Made by a program: the position numbers and the translations under genes. Below, in pieces: positions 42,642 to 51,020 of a DNA stretch of 64,000 nt. Under the pieces are notes generated by a model. That model was not told the origin of the DNA. It searched no databases and was given only the letters and a program-made list of their open reading frames with translations. The stretch is from positions 2,728,001-2,792,000 of the forward strand of contig OZ240213.1 of the NCBI GenBank assembly GCA_965197555.1. The letters run 5' to 3'. The stretch's first letter is position 1; every line of letters starts with the position of its first letter. This stretch comes from G965197555 sp965197555 (GTDB taxonomy: Bacteria > Chloroflexota > Dehalococcoidia > Lucifugimonadales > UBA3495).

Positions 42642-42673
42642 AGGGGAGCCCTCAAATGCTGGGCTCCCCTTTG
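42642..42673 (+). terminator. rho-independent-like terminator after the D-aminoacylase
   Basis: AGGGGAGCCC (42642-42651) and GGGCTCCCCT (42661-42670) form a perfect 10-bp GC-rich stem with a 9-base loop, followed by a short T run. It begins 30 bases after the stop at 42611. Confidence 0.75.
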
Positions 42674-42987
42674 CTAACGGGCAGTTAATCCCCTGAGGCC
42701 GTGACACAATCCCCAACCGACCTCGAGTCGGATCACCTGAATATGGGTCCAAGCGCTGCCAACCCAATTGAATGAATCCACCTTTTCCAAAGCGTGATAA
42801 GGAAGATATGGGGTTTCCGCCGTTGCCAGGATCTTGTGACATCCTTCTCGGGCTGGGCGCCGGTTAACTGGGAAGAGACAAATGCGCGGTCCCCGCAGGG
42901 GGAGGTTAGGATGGGGGTGCTGGGCAGACAACAAGTCCGTTTGGAACAAGGACTGTGCTGCCGGGAAACCGCATTTGAGAGCAACCA
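42674..42987. other. 314-bp intergenic region, no convincing gene
   Basis: Minus-strand frames are open but have repeat-like composition (CCCCATCCTAACCTCCCC near 42900-42920, a common dispersed-repeat motif) and lack ribosome binding sites. A small TCCCC-GCA-GGGGA hairpin lies at about 42891-42904. No promoter boxes stand out for the following gene. Confidence 0.4.
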
Positions 42988-43668
42988 ATGTGTGGAAGAT
43001 ACAGCCTAATCACTGAATTGAATGACCTGCAGGGAAGGTTCAATTTCGAGGCCCAAGACCTTCTCTATCGGCCAAGGTACAATCTGGCGCCCACTGAGCT
43101 GGTGCTCACCGTGTGGAATAACGGACATAACGTGGGCGAGTTCATGCACTGGGGCTTGATTCCTTTTTGGGCCAAAGACCCGAAAATCGGCTCGCGAATG
43201 ATCAACGCCCGGGGTGAGACAGTGGCAGAGAAACCTGCGTTTCGCCGTGCGCTCCAGAAGAGGCGTTGTCTGGTCGTGGCAGATGGGTTCTACGAGTGGA
43301 AGAAGGAAGGCAAACCCAGAACACCGATGTATATAAGGTCGCGAACGGTGGAACCCTTCGCTATGGCGGGCCTGTGGGAGATCTGGAAAGCACCTTCCGA
43401 TGAGTATGTGCACTCTTGTACGATAGTCACCACCACGGCCAACAGTCTGATGGAAGATATCCATGACAGAATGCCGGTAATCTTGCCGCGGGAAGCCGAG
43501 GAGACCTGGTTGGATACGGGAATCGAGGACACCAAGGTGCTGACAGACCTGCTGATCCCTTACCCGGCGGAAGACTTGGAGAGCTACGCTGTATCCAACC
43601 TGGTTAATTCCTCCAAGAACGACTCACCGGAGTGCCTGGTCCCCTTGGTAACGTTACCTCTTCTCTAA
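42988..43668 (+). CDS. yedK: SOS response-associated peptidase (YedK/HMCES) abasic-site protein
   Basis: 226 residues. The invariant Cys2 follows the initiator Met (M-C-G-R-Y-S-L) and forms the covalent thiazolidine link to abasic sites in single-stranded DNA. Asn73 and Arg75 in I-N-A-R-G-E-T, Glu103 in D-G-F-Y-E-W, and His159 in I-H-D-R-M-P complete the active site. It shields abasic sites at replication forks. The start is fixed by the need for Cys at position 2. It converges on a 3-methyladenine glycosylase, which creates abasic sites, so the two neighbours act on the same DNA-damage pathway. Confidence 0.95.
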   Translation: MCGRYSLITELNDLQGRFNFEAQDLLYRPRYNLAPTELVLTVWNNGHNVGEFMHWGLIPFWAKDPKIGSRMINARGETVAEKPAFRRALQKRRCLVVADGFYEWKKEGKPRTPMYIRSRTVEPFAMAGLWEIWKAPSDEYVHSCTIVTTTANSLMEDIHDRMPVILPREAEETWLDTGIEDTKVLTDLLIPYPAEDLESYAVSNLVNSSKNDSPECLVPLVTLPLL

Positions 43669-43714
43669 AGCGGCCCACAATGAGCCAGACCACCTGGCCA
43701 CGGGAGAACATTCC

Positions 43715-44161
43715 CTACCGCTCGTGCCAACCAGGTGTTGGCTCGTTGACACAATGTAGAAAGACGAAGGCACCGGTGCGGCCCAAGCCTCGGAACAACT
43801 CGGTGAGCACCTTCACTTTGCTGTAATACTCGAGTCCGTCAAGGGACCTGAGGTATTCGTGGAACCCTCCGTAACCTGCAGTTAGCGCCAGCATTGTTTG
43901 GGCGTTTTCCACCGTTGCCAGGATCTTGCGGCGGTTGCGGACTATATTGGTATCCTGGATAAGGCGCTCGATGTCCTGGCTGTCATACGCCGCCACCGTC
44001 GCCACATCGAAGCGGTCGAAAGCCTCTTGAAAACCGTCCCACCGCTCACGCACCACCCGCCAGCTAAAACCTGAGCGGAATATAGCCTTGGTTAATTCCT
44101 CCAGGTAACCGCAGTCGTCATCTGGCGTGACTCTTGGGGGAATTTCGATCATTCTCTCCAT
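43715..44161 (-). CDS. DNA-3-methyladenine glycosylase I-like (HhH-GPD) protein
   Basis: About 148 residues. The sequence Y-L-E-E-L-T-K-A-I-F-R-S-G-F-S-W-R-V-V, then F-D-R-F-D-V-A-T-V-A and I-V-R-N-R-R-K-I, matches the Tag-type alkyladenine glycosylases, which remove alkylated bases to leave abasic sites. The zinc-binding Cys/His residues of E. coli Tag are not clearly present, so this is a divergent clade. The start is unsure: the conserved part begins near the ATGs at 44161/44152, while an ATG at 44224 has GGGAG 9 bases upstream and would add 21 residues. It is convergent with yedK and divergent from the hydrolase at 44322. Confidence 0.75.
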   Translation of the reverse strand: MERMIEIPPRVTPDDDCGYLEELTKAIFRSGFSWRVVRERWDGFQEAFDRFDVATVAAYDSQDIERLIQDTNIVRNRRKILATVENAQTMLALTAGYGGFHEYLRSLDGLEYYSKVKVLTELFRGLGRTGAFVFLHCVNEPTPGWHER

Positions 44162-44321
44162 CCGGTCATGGTACCAGTTGGTGTCTGTAGCGTTGCCCAG
44201 TAATCGTTGACACCCCCCAGCCATCCCAATAAACTCCCATTGGCCAACCGGGCCTAGTTGGAGTGCCGTCAAGTTACTAGACGGTCCGGTGATGATTAAA
44301 CGCTGGTCACAGGGGGTGGAT

Positions 44322-45167
44322 ATGACTACTGTACAAGCACTGGAGAAGCACGTAACAGTCAACGGGGTTAGGCTCCGGTATCTGGATTGGGGAACGGCTG
44401 GCAAGCCTTATTTAGTGTGCTTGCACGGCCACACCGGCCAGGCCCATATCTGGGATGAGTTCGCGCAGGCGATGTCTCCCCACTATCACGTATTGGCGGT
44501 GGACCAACGCGGCCACGGGGGCAGTGAGTGGGCCAGCACCGGTTACGCCAGGGACAGGTTCGTCGAAGACCTAGCCGCCTTTGTGGACGAACTGAAGCTG
44601 GATAGGTTCGTTCTGGCCGGCCTTTCTATGGGCGGTTGGCACTCTTTGCTGTACACGCCAGACCACCAGGACCGGGTGGAACGGGTCATAATCGTGGATA
44701 TTGCTCCCGAGCCCAGCGAGGAAGCGATCCAGGCCGCACCGAGCCGACCGCCGACACCTATGGAGTTTCCCAGCCTGGAGGCAGCGGTGCAGTGGATGCG
44801 CGAGGGTAATCCTTGGGCCAGCGATTCGCGGCTGCGCAAAGACGCTGAGGACAAAATGCGGCAGCGGGAGGACGGCTTGTGGACCTGGAAAGCCGATCAC
44901 TCATTGTTCAACTTCGCTCTGCCGGATATGGCCGATCCTGGGCTGATCGGTAGGTACTGGCACGGGATTGATTCCATAACCTGCCCCATCCTTGAGATCC
45001 GTGGGTCTGAGAGCCCATTGGTCTCGGACAGCGTGATTCAGCAGATGATCCAGCGGGGCAAGCAGTTCAGCTCGGTGGACGTTCCCGGGGCTGGCCACGT
45101 GGTCACCGTGGACAAGCCCTATGAATTCATTGAGGTTACAAGGGAGTTCCTGGGAGTCCCGGCCTGA
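44322..45167 (+). CDS. alpha/beta hydrolase
   Basis: 281 residues from an ATG behind GGGGGTGG. The cytoplasmic alpha/beta hydrolase core is clear: V-N-G-V-R-L-R-Y-L-D-W-G, the oxyanion strand L-V-C-L-H-G-H-T-G, the nucleophile elbow G-L-S-M-G-G, and the closing His in G-A-G-H-V-V-T. The acidic residue should be in the E-I-R-G-S-E-S-P-L segment. Family members include esterases, haloalkane dehalogenases and C-C hydrolases; the H-G-H-T-G and W-D-E-F patterns favour esterases or lactonases. No operon partner. Confidence 0.9.
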   Translation: MTTVQALEKHVTVNGVRLRYLDWGTAGKPYLVCLHGHTGQAHIWDEFAQAMSPHYHVLAVDQRGHGGSEWASTGYARDRFVEDLAAFVDELKLDRFVLAGLSMGGWHSLLYTPDHQDRVERVIIVDIAPEPSEEAIQAAPSRPPTPMEFPSLEAAVQWMREGNPWASDSRLRKDAEDKMRQREDGLWTWKADHSLFNFALPDMADPGLIGRYWHGIDSITCPILEIRGSESPLVSDSVIQQMIQRGKQFSSVDVPGAGHVVTVDKPYEFIEVTREFLGVPA

Positions 45168-45282
45168 AGGGCGGGGACTCTAATGCTTGGGCTACCACCT
45201 ATCAGTCGCTGTCAGGGAGTTTTTCTGCCTCTACCTATTAATGTGAGGGGCTCTTGAAGGTAGGGGAGATTTCGGCTATCCG

Positions 45283-45343
45283 TTCGCCCTGAGCTTGTCG
45301 AAGGGGCGTCCCCGTGGTTCGACAGGCTCACCACGAACGGTTG
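45283..45343. repeat. palindromic REP-like element
   Basis: An imperfect 61-bp inverted repeat. The left arm reads CCGTTCGCCCTGAGCTTGTC then GAAGG; the right arm, in complement, reads CCGTTCGTGGTGAGCCTGTC then GAACC. Elements with this exact consensus (GTGAGCCTGTCGAA / CCCTGAGCTTGTCGAAGG) are found as dispersed repeats in many bacterial genomes. Here it lies between the alpha/beta hydrolase stop and the stop of a CoA-transferase, where it may also terminate transcription. Confidence 0.9.
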
Positions 45344-45417
45344 GGCCGAGTCACCACTAAAGAGACACATTCGTTGCTATCAGCAACTAATGGACCCCAG
45401 GCGGCTGTGGTAGCAGC

Positions 45418-46635
45418 CTATTCCAGCGCTCCCAATTGCTGTAATTCCGCGAACTCGTCCTCGGATAGCCCAAACAATTTCGTCAGGACGTACCGGTTGT
45501 GCTGACCCAGCAATGGAGCGGGCCTGTTTAAACCGCCCGGGGTTAGAGTCAGGTCCATCTCGCTGCGGTCGCTGGCGTAGGGTCCAATCTCCGGGTGCTC
45601 CAGGTATTGGAAGTGCCCACGGTGGGTGAGCTGCGGGTCTTCGAACAAGTCTCGAGGGTCGTTAGCTACACCCGCGGCGACTCCAGCAGCCTGAAGGGTG
45701 TCCATCAGCTCACGCGAATCCCAGTTGCTGGTCCAGCCGCTGATTTTAGAGTCCAGGTCGTCCTCCGCCAATTTCCGGTCAAGTAGAGTTCCGAAACTTC
45801 GGTCATGGGGCCAGCCGTCGCCAGAGGGATCTATGATTCCGCTCAGGGTGCGCCACTCTTCGTCGGAAGAGCAAGCGATGGCGATCCAGCGGTCTTTTCC
45901 CAGGCAGGGGTATACCCCGTGGGGAGCAGCCCCCTGGGCGCGGTTGCCCTGGCGGCCTTGCTCTCGGCCGTTGATAGCGTAGTCTAGCAAGAGGGGAGCC
46001 GAGAACTGCAAGGATGTCTCCAGTTGGGATAGGTCCAAGTGCAGACCCTCCCCGCTCCGGTTGCGGTAGTCCAGGGCTGCCAGAATCGCTGCCACCGCGA
46101 AGCGGGGTACAATGAAATCGGTATAGGCTCCGTATGGATTTACTGGGTCACGGTCAGGCCATCCGGTGATATAGGTCAAGCCTGCCAAAGAAGAGAGCAC
46201 AGGTCCGAACCCCGGCTGCTGTTCCAGCGGACCACCCCTCCCCATCATGGAGGTGCTAAACAATATCAGGCGAGGGTTGATCTCCTTCAGGTCGGCGTAA
46301 CCCAGCCCCCAGCTTTCCAAGGTACCCGGCGTGAAATTCTCGGTGACCATATCGGCCCAGGTCGCTGCTTTTAGCACCAAATCCCGGGCCTTGGGATGGC
46401 GCATGTCGATGGTTATCCCGTATTTGTTGACATTGTAGTTGGCGAAATAACCGCTTCGGTTGATGCCAGGGACTCCTCCTCCAAACGGGGCAGCCGTCCT
46501 CAAGGTTTCGGGCCGATTCGCAGATTCCACTCTGACAACAGTGGCGCCGTACTCCGCCAGGTACTTGGTTGTCATAGGCCCTACGGCTACCCAGCAAAAG
46601 TCGAGGACATTGATGCCTTCCAACGGGCCCGCCAT
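45418..46635 (-). CDS. CaiB/BaiF family CoA-transferase, Asp-containing subunit
   Basis: 405 residues of class III CoA-transferase. The N-terminal core reads L-E-G-I-N-V-L-D-F-C-W-V-A-V-G-P. The nucleophile is present as Asp in Y-G-A-Y-T-D-F-I-V-P. The start overlaps the stop of the upstream partner in a TAATG junction, so the two are translationally coupled. The partner at 46635-47897 lacks the Asp. The gene is more distant from the 4383-5606 Asp-type gene than the His-type genes are from each other. Probable role: activation of a carboxylic acid using an acyl-CoA donor; the substrate is unknown. Confidence 0.92.
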   Translation of the reverse strand: MAGPLEGINVLDFCWVAVGPMTTKYLAEYGATVVRVESANRPETLRTAAPFGGGVPGINRSGYFANYNVNKYGITIDMRHPKARDLVLKAATWADMVTENFTPGTLESWGLGYADLKEINPRLILFSTSMMGRGGPLEQQPGFGPVLSSLAGLTYITGWPDRDPVNPYGAYTDFIVPRFAVAAILAALDYRNRSGEGLHLDLSQLETSLQFSAPLLLDYAINGREQGRQGNRAQGAAPHGVYPCLGKDRWIAIACSSDEEWRTLSGIIDPSGDGWPHDRSFGTLLDRKLAEDDLDSKISGWTSNWDSRELMDTLQAAGVAAGVANDPRDLFEDPQLTHRGHFQYLEHPEIGPYASDRSEMDLTLTPGGLNRPAPLLGQHNRYVLTKLFGLSEDEFAELQQLGALE

Positions 46636-47897
46636 TAGATAGTGTCTCCTTCCATCAGGGAGGCCACTGCTTGGGAAGTAAGCCCCAACTCCTCCTGGTA
46701 AATCTCAAGGTTATGCTCGCCGATGAGCGGCGGCCTACGGCGCAACCCTACTCTGTTTTCGCCTATGGTCTTTACGAATGCGCCGGGATAGGTCACTGTA
46801 TCCTCCAGATCTGGATGATGTAATGGAGTGAAGAACTCCCTGGCCTTAAGTTGCTCGTGCTCTAGAAGGTCCTTTGGGCTAGCTACTGGAAACAAGAGAA
46901 TGCGGCGTTCTATGCTGCCGTTGGAGAGCTCCTCCTTGGTGTGGGAGAGAAAGAAACGCTCCAGAGGAGGGGCTGCCTTGGCCATGACCTCGGCTTGGAC
47001 CTGCCCGTAGCCCAGATCCTCCCAGTTGACCTCGTCCAAGGCTTGGTCCCCCATCCCTTCTTCATCCATCCAGGCCAGCAACGCTCGAGTGCTTCTGGCC
47101 ACCGAACCCCCTTGCAGCATGTAGTTCAGGTAGCCATCTTTGCAACGCCAATTGATTCGGACCAAGGTCTCGCCCGAGGTTTGGCGATATACTCCCATAC
47201 GCTGGATTATGACCTTCTCCAAGTCCCAGCTTTGAGGGGCATGGGCTAGGGACTTAGCCACCGCTTGCTGGCATGAAACGTCCACGTGTTGGCCTTTACC
47301 GGTTAATGCCCGGTGGGTGTGGGCCAGCATAGCCCCCGCCGCGCCAGCGGCCGCCCCGTGAAGGTAGAAGTGAGGGAAGCTCACCCGCACCGGCGGCCGG
47401 TCATCGTCTCCGGTCAAGTATATGAACCCGCCAAGGGCGGTGCCCACGAGGTCCGGTGCTTTGTAATGAGCGTAGGGGCCGCTTTGACCAAAGGGAGTGA
47501 TGGATACCATGACCAGGGAGGGGTTTATCTGCTCAAGATCAGTGTAGCCAAGGCCCAAACCCTCAAGGTAGCCTGGAGGGAAGGACTCGATGACAAAATG
47601 GGCGTCTTGGACCAGAGACCGGAATAGGCCGCGCCCGTCCAGAGTCTCGAGGTTCAACGTGATGCCCCGCTTATTAGCGGCTAAGGCCCACCAGAATAGG
47701 CTCTTCTCCGGGTGGACGTCATCGTTGTAGAATGGGCCGGTCTTGCGAGCCGAGCTGCCCCCAGGCGGCTCTACCTGGATCACATCCGCGCCGAGGTCCG
47801 CCAGAATCTTGCCGCACAACAGACCGCCTTGGTCGGTGAAATCCAGGACCCGATAAGGGCTCAGCAGTAGCTCGGCTGGTGATCGCTCTTGGGTCAT
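46635..47897 (-). CDS. CaiB/BaiF family CoA-transferase, subunit with His in place of the catalytic Asp
   Basis: 420 residues. Core: P-Y-R-V-L-D-F-T-D-Q-G-G, then G-A-D-V-I-Q-V-E-P-P-G-G-S-S-A-R. The expected Asp position reads F-P-H-F-Y-L-H-G-A, with His. The sequence is clearly related to 5632-6912, including the L-S-P-Y-R-V-L-D start and the C-terminal I-L-F-P-V segment. It is encoded upstream of, and overlaps by one base, the Asp-type gene. A 71-codon frame upstream ends in ATGA overlap with this start, but I do not regard it as a gene. Confidence 0.9.
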   Translation of the reverse strand: MTQERSPAELLLSPYRVLDFTDQGGLLCGKILADLGADVIQVEPPGGSSARKTGPFYNDDVHPEKSLFWWALAANKRGITLNLETLDGRGLFRSLVQDAHFVIESFPPGYLEGLGLGYTDLEQINPSLVMVSITPFGQSGPYAHYKAPDLVGTALGGFIYLTGDDDRPPVRVSFPHFYLHGAAAGAAGAMLAHTHRALTGKGQHVDVSCQQAVAKSLAHAPQSWDLEKVIIQRMGVYRQTSGETLVRINWRCKDGYLNYMLQGGSVARSTRALLAWMDEEGMGDQALDEVNWEDLGYGQVQAEVMAKAAPPLERFFLSHTKEELSNGSIERRILLFPVASPKDLLEHEQLKAREFFTPLHHPDLEDTVTYPGAFVKTIGENRVGLRRRPPLIGEHNLEIYQEELGLTSQAVASLMEGDTI

Positions 47898-48150
47898 GTT
47901 CTAGGCTCACCAATTGTTACGGTTGTTGCGCCAAGTCCCTGCTGAATCCTTAACGTCATCGTTAGCGTCGAAAAGCACTCGAAGAATCCGTCACGGAACG
48001 ACCCGTCAACCGTCCCCACCGGTATTGTATTTGCTGGCCCGGAGCCGTCAAGCCGGTGCCACGAAGCGGCCAATGCTTCTGCATACGCGCGCCTGAAGCT
48101 GGCTGGCATCCTGGACCAATATACCCTTAGGAACGACCGGGCAAAGTCTA

Positions 48151-49014
48151 ATGGACGCTATCAAAGACCAAGTTCTACTTATACGGCTGGAATCTGAGCA
48201 ACTGAGCGGGTATCTGGGAACCCTCCCGGAAGAAGCTTGGCGGAAGGAAAGCGCCTGCGATCGCTGGACGGTCGCTGACGTAGTGGCCCACATCTGTTTT
48301 GGCGCTCAATTTTATGAAAGATGTATTTCCCGAGGCTTACAAGGGGATACGGGGCCACCCAATGGATTTCCTCCACCCGGCCAAGGTAGTCCGGGAATGA
48401 TGGGGGAGATGATCGCACAAGGGGCTATCGGCTTCCGGAAGACGCTCGGGGACCAACTGCTGCCAACCTTTGATGCAACCAGCGACCAGCTCCATCGACT
48501 CGTCTCCGGTCTCAGCCCGGAAGACTGGAACGCCTCATGCTACCATCCGGCCGGTCTCTTACCTGCGAGGGTGTTCCTAACCCTTCGCCTTTTCGAACTA
48601 GCATTACATGGCTGGGACATCAGATCAAGCTTCGATCCGAAAGCACAACCGTCTTCCAAGAGCCTCTCCTACGTCATGGGACTGGTTACGAGCGCTTGTC
48701 GAGATTTTGTCAAGCCCTCCGCCGACGAGGCCGTTTCCGGCAGATTCAGGTTCGAGTTGTATGGGCCCATAGCTGGAAATCACGACTTAGTAGTAGCGGA
48801 GGGTGTCTCTCGCCTGGAGACGGGTTCATCGTTTACGCCTGGGGCTGTCTTAAGGTGCGACACAGGAAGCTTTGCTCTCTTAATGACAGGGCGTCTTGCA
48901 TTTGAAGCCGCTGTCTCCGATGGGCGATTGTTCATCGTGGACGGGACGCAATTGCCCAAAGACTTTAATGATTGGTTCAAGGGAGTCTGGCGCCCATCTA
49001 GTGAATGGCGGTAA
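48151..49014 (+). CDS. DinB-like maleylpyruvate isomerase family protein with SCP2-like C-terminal domain
   Basis: 287 residues in two parts. The N-terminal four-helix bundle has L-S-G-Y-L-G-T-L-P-E-E-A-W, then W-T-V-A-D-V-V-A-H-I, and R-L-F-E-L-A-L-H-G-W-D-I; the two His and the Glu are the metal ligands of mycothiol-dependent isomerases. The C-terminal part from about 190 resembles a sterol-carrier-like fold (G-R-F-R-F-E-L-Y-G, then V-L-R-C-D-T-G-S-F-A-L-L-M-T-G). Actinobacterial homologs use mycothiol; whether this organism makes it is unknown. The reaction is a thiol-dependent isomerisation or dehalogenation by analogy. It is a single gene with no strong ribosome binding site. Confidence 0.8.
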   Translation: MDAIKDQVLLIRLESEQLSGYLGTLPEEAWRKESACDRWTVADVVAHICFGAQFYERCISRGLQGDTGPPNGFPPPGQGSPGMMGEMIAQGAIGFRKTLGDQLLPTFDATSDQLHRLVSGLSPEDWNASCYHPAGLLPARVFLTLRLFELALHGWDIRSSFDPKAQPSSKSLSYVMGLVTSACRDFVKPSADEAVSGRFRFELYGPIAGNHDLVVAEGVSRLETGSSFTPGAVLRCDTGSFALLMTGRLAFEAAVSDGRLFIVDGTQLPKDFNDWFKGVWRPSSEWR

Positions 49015-49197
49015 ATCCTGCCTCAAGCGCCTGCCCAAATGTAAACCGATTCAGCCCTTGCCGGGCAGCAACAGAGGGAGACGAAACAAAAAATTGTTGT
49101 GGAGGCCCCGTTGTGCCTCTAATAACTGGTTGCGTCCTCAACCCTATATAGAACAAGAAGGTCTCTTCAAATCAAATGGAATCGGTCGTACCATCGT

Positions 49198-50778
49198 CTA
49201 TGCTAGGACGGGCGTACGCTCCTCTCTGGATAATAGCGGCGCGTAGGGGCCCAGAAGCCGCTCGTACTCCTGATGGTAGAACTCGGGTAACACCTCAGAC
49301 CGGCCTTCATGGAATGCCAGAAAATCTCTGTCAGCAGTCAGTTGATTGAGTATCTGTCGGAACCTTCCGATTGCCTCCTTGGCCCTGAGGTTCCGGACGA
49401 AGACGAGAAGCCGGAGTGTATTGTTTGGTGTGGCCCTTAGTCTCTGCCACAGTACGTTGCGGCTCGTATAGTGCAGAAGGATTTCAATGAGTTTCTGGTA
49501 GTAGGTAACCGGGTCATAGTTCTTCAAGGTGGTGACCAGGTAAGGTGCATAGTAGAAAGAGAAGGGCATTGACTTAAGGATGCGTCCCTCACCAAGGTAC
49601 TGGTCGTAAAGGGGGGTCCCGCCAAAAGGAGTGGGTATGTTTACCACGGGCCAAGCAAACGGCGTCTTGCTCATGAACTCTTTGGTTAGCTCTACGGGTT
49701 CATCCCCTGCGTCGTCATCCAGGCCGAACATGAAGTTTACTTGTATACCCGGCACGTAGGAGCTGAGAAGCTCTACGTGCTCGGCCACCAACTCCACTTT
49801 CTCCGAGCCTGTCTTCATGCCCACGCCGGCCTTGTTGGAGTAATTCGACCATGACTCGATGCCTGGTGCGACGTAGTAGCAATTGGTGTCCCGTAGCCGC
49901 TGAAGCCTCGGGCCTTTGAGCACTGACAAAGAGCTCTCCATGACGTAGGGATTCCTCGTCCCTGCGGGTATCTTTTCCAGGATGTTCATGGTCTGATCGA
50001 ACTGCACCCCAAAATTTGGATCGTGAAAAGTTACCTTTACTCCCGGAAGATTTTGGGACAGATAGGTCATATCTGTCTCCAACTGGTCCGGGTGGAGCAC
50101 CACGTAGGGGTTGTTCCAGTCAGTGCAGAAGTCACAAGTGTAAGGACAGCCAAGGCTGGCCAGGAGAGGGACCATTGTTCCGAAATACGGTCTGGAGCCT
50201 CTGAAGAAGCTGGCGGCCTTAACCTCCGGCATCCGCTCCTCTACGCTGGGGAGCTCCCTCAGAGTTCTGTTGCTTGAGATTATAGACTTGGGCTCGTAGC
50301 AGCCATTGAGTATGTCGGTAATAAGCTCTTTGTCGCACTGCAACACAACCAAGTCAAAGTACCGCAGACAATCATTGGGAAACCCTTTGGCGTGGGGGCC
50401 GCCGATCACTGTTAGAGTTTTTTCTCGGCGGTACAGTTTGGCCAGAGCGTAGCACATGGCGCTTGACATGGTGATGCCGGAGATGAATACCACGTTCAAA
50501 TCGTCAGGCAGGAATTTCTTCGGATCGCCGTGTCCGTAGTGGGTTGCATAAAATACCTCATGCCCCAACTGGCGGCACCACACAGCGATAGATTGAGGCA
50601 TTACGCTGGCATATTGCTTGGTAGTGCTGTAATGCTCCGCAGCCTGCTTCCGGCTGGTTGCACGCCCAGAGGTGAGTAACTCCAGAATCCCGACTCTCAA
50701 ATCACCCCTTTTCCGAATAGGATTGTCCATAAAGAACCAAGCGGGGATGCTTGCAATGCGCGGATATATGCGTTTCAT
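49198..50778 (-). CDS. cobalamin-binding radical SAM protein
   Basis: About 526 residues. The N-terminal half holds a B12-binding-like Rossmann region (I-A-V-W-C-R-Q-L-G-H-E-V, then L-N-V-V-F-I-S-G-I-T-M-S-S, and T-V-I-G-G-P-H-A-K-G), without the D-x-H-x-x-G lower-ligand motif. The radical SAM motif L-G-C-P-Y-T-C-D-F-C follows mid-protein, with Cys spaced x3 and x2 for the [4Fe-4S] cluster. A TIM-barrel core with F-H-D-P-N-F-G and G-I-E-S-W-S lies behind it. Members methylate or rearrange unactivated carbons. The start is uncertain: ATG 50811, 50778 or 50730, none with a binding site. No biosynthetic partner is adjacent. Confidence 0.85.
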   Translation of the reverse strand: MKRIYPRIASIPAWFFMDNPIRKRGDLRVGILELLTSGRATSRKQAAEHYSTTKQYASVMPQSIAVWCRQLGHEVFYATHYGHGDPKKFLPDDLNVVFISGITMSSAMCYALAKLYRREKTLTVIGGPHAKGFPNDCLRYFDLVVLQCDKELITDILNGCYEPKSIISSNRTLRELPSVEERMPEVKAASFFRGSRPYFGTMVPLLASLGCPYTCDFCTDWNNPYVVLHPDQLETDMTYLSQNLPGVKVTFHDPNFGVQFDQTMNILEKIPAGTRNPYVMESSLSVLKGPRLQRLRDTNCYYVAPGIESWSNYSNKAGVGMKTGSEKVELVAEHVELLSSYVPGIQVNFMFGLDDDAGDEPVELTKEFMSKTPFAWPVVNIPTPFGGTPLYDQYLGEGRILKSMPFSFYYAPYLVTTLKNYDPVTYYQKLIEILLHYTSRNVLWQRLRATPNNTLRLLVFVRNLRAKEAIGRFRQILNQLTADRDFLAFHEGRSEVLPEFYHQEYERLLGPYAPLLSREERTPVLA

Positions 50779-50831
50779 TGTAGGGTGGGTTAACTGCGGG
50801 AGCAAGCACATCGAGACGAAGTATCGTCAGC

Positions 50832-50887
50832 CATGCCTGGTATTTCATGCCTGGTATTTCAGGTCCGGAATATCATGCCTGGTCTTT
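50832..50887. repeat. short direct repeat, three copies of a 14-bp unit
   Basis: CATGCCTGGTATTT occurs at 50832-50845 and again directly after at 50846-50859; a variant CATGCCTGGTCTTT is at 50874-50887. It lies in the divergent gap between the radical SAM gene and the F420-type nitroreductase. It could be operator-like or mere slippage. Confidence 0.7.
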
Positions 50888-51020
50888 AATTAAATGTTAA
50901 CGGGAGCTTAGCTCAGCTACACTTTGGGACCGAGTATTATGGGGTAGTCACCCATCGGGTGATACGAGGTTGAATGTGGCAACAAACGCTGACCCAGCTC
51001 CGAGCCGGAGGGAGGCCCTG

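Noticed and set aside
42674..42988. A 104-codon minus-strand frame
   Set aside because: Contains dispersed-repeat sequence, and shares a short string with the Tag-like gene that is probably coincidence.
47894..48109. A 71-codon minus-strand frame ending in ATGA overlap with the CoA-transferase start
   Set aside because: Overlap looks like coupling, but the sequence has no recognisable fold and no ribosome binding site; it covers the promoter region expected for both neighbours.
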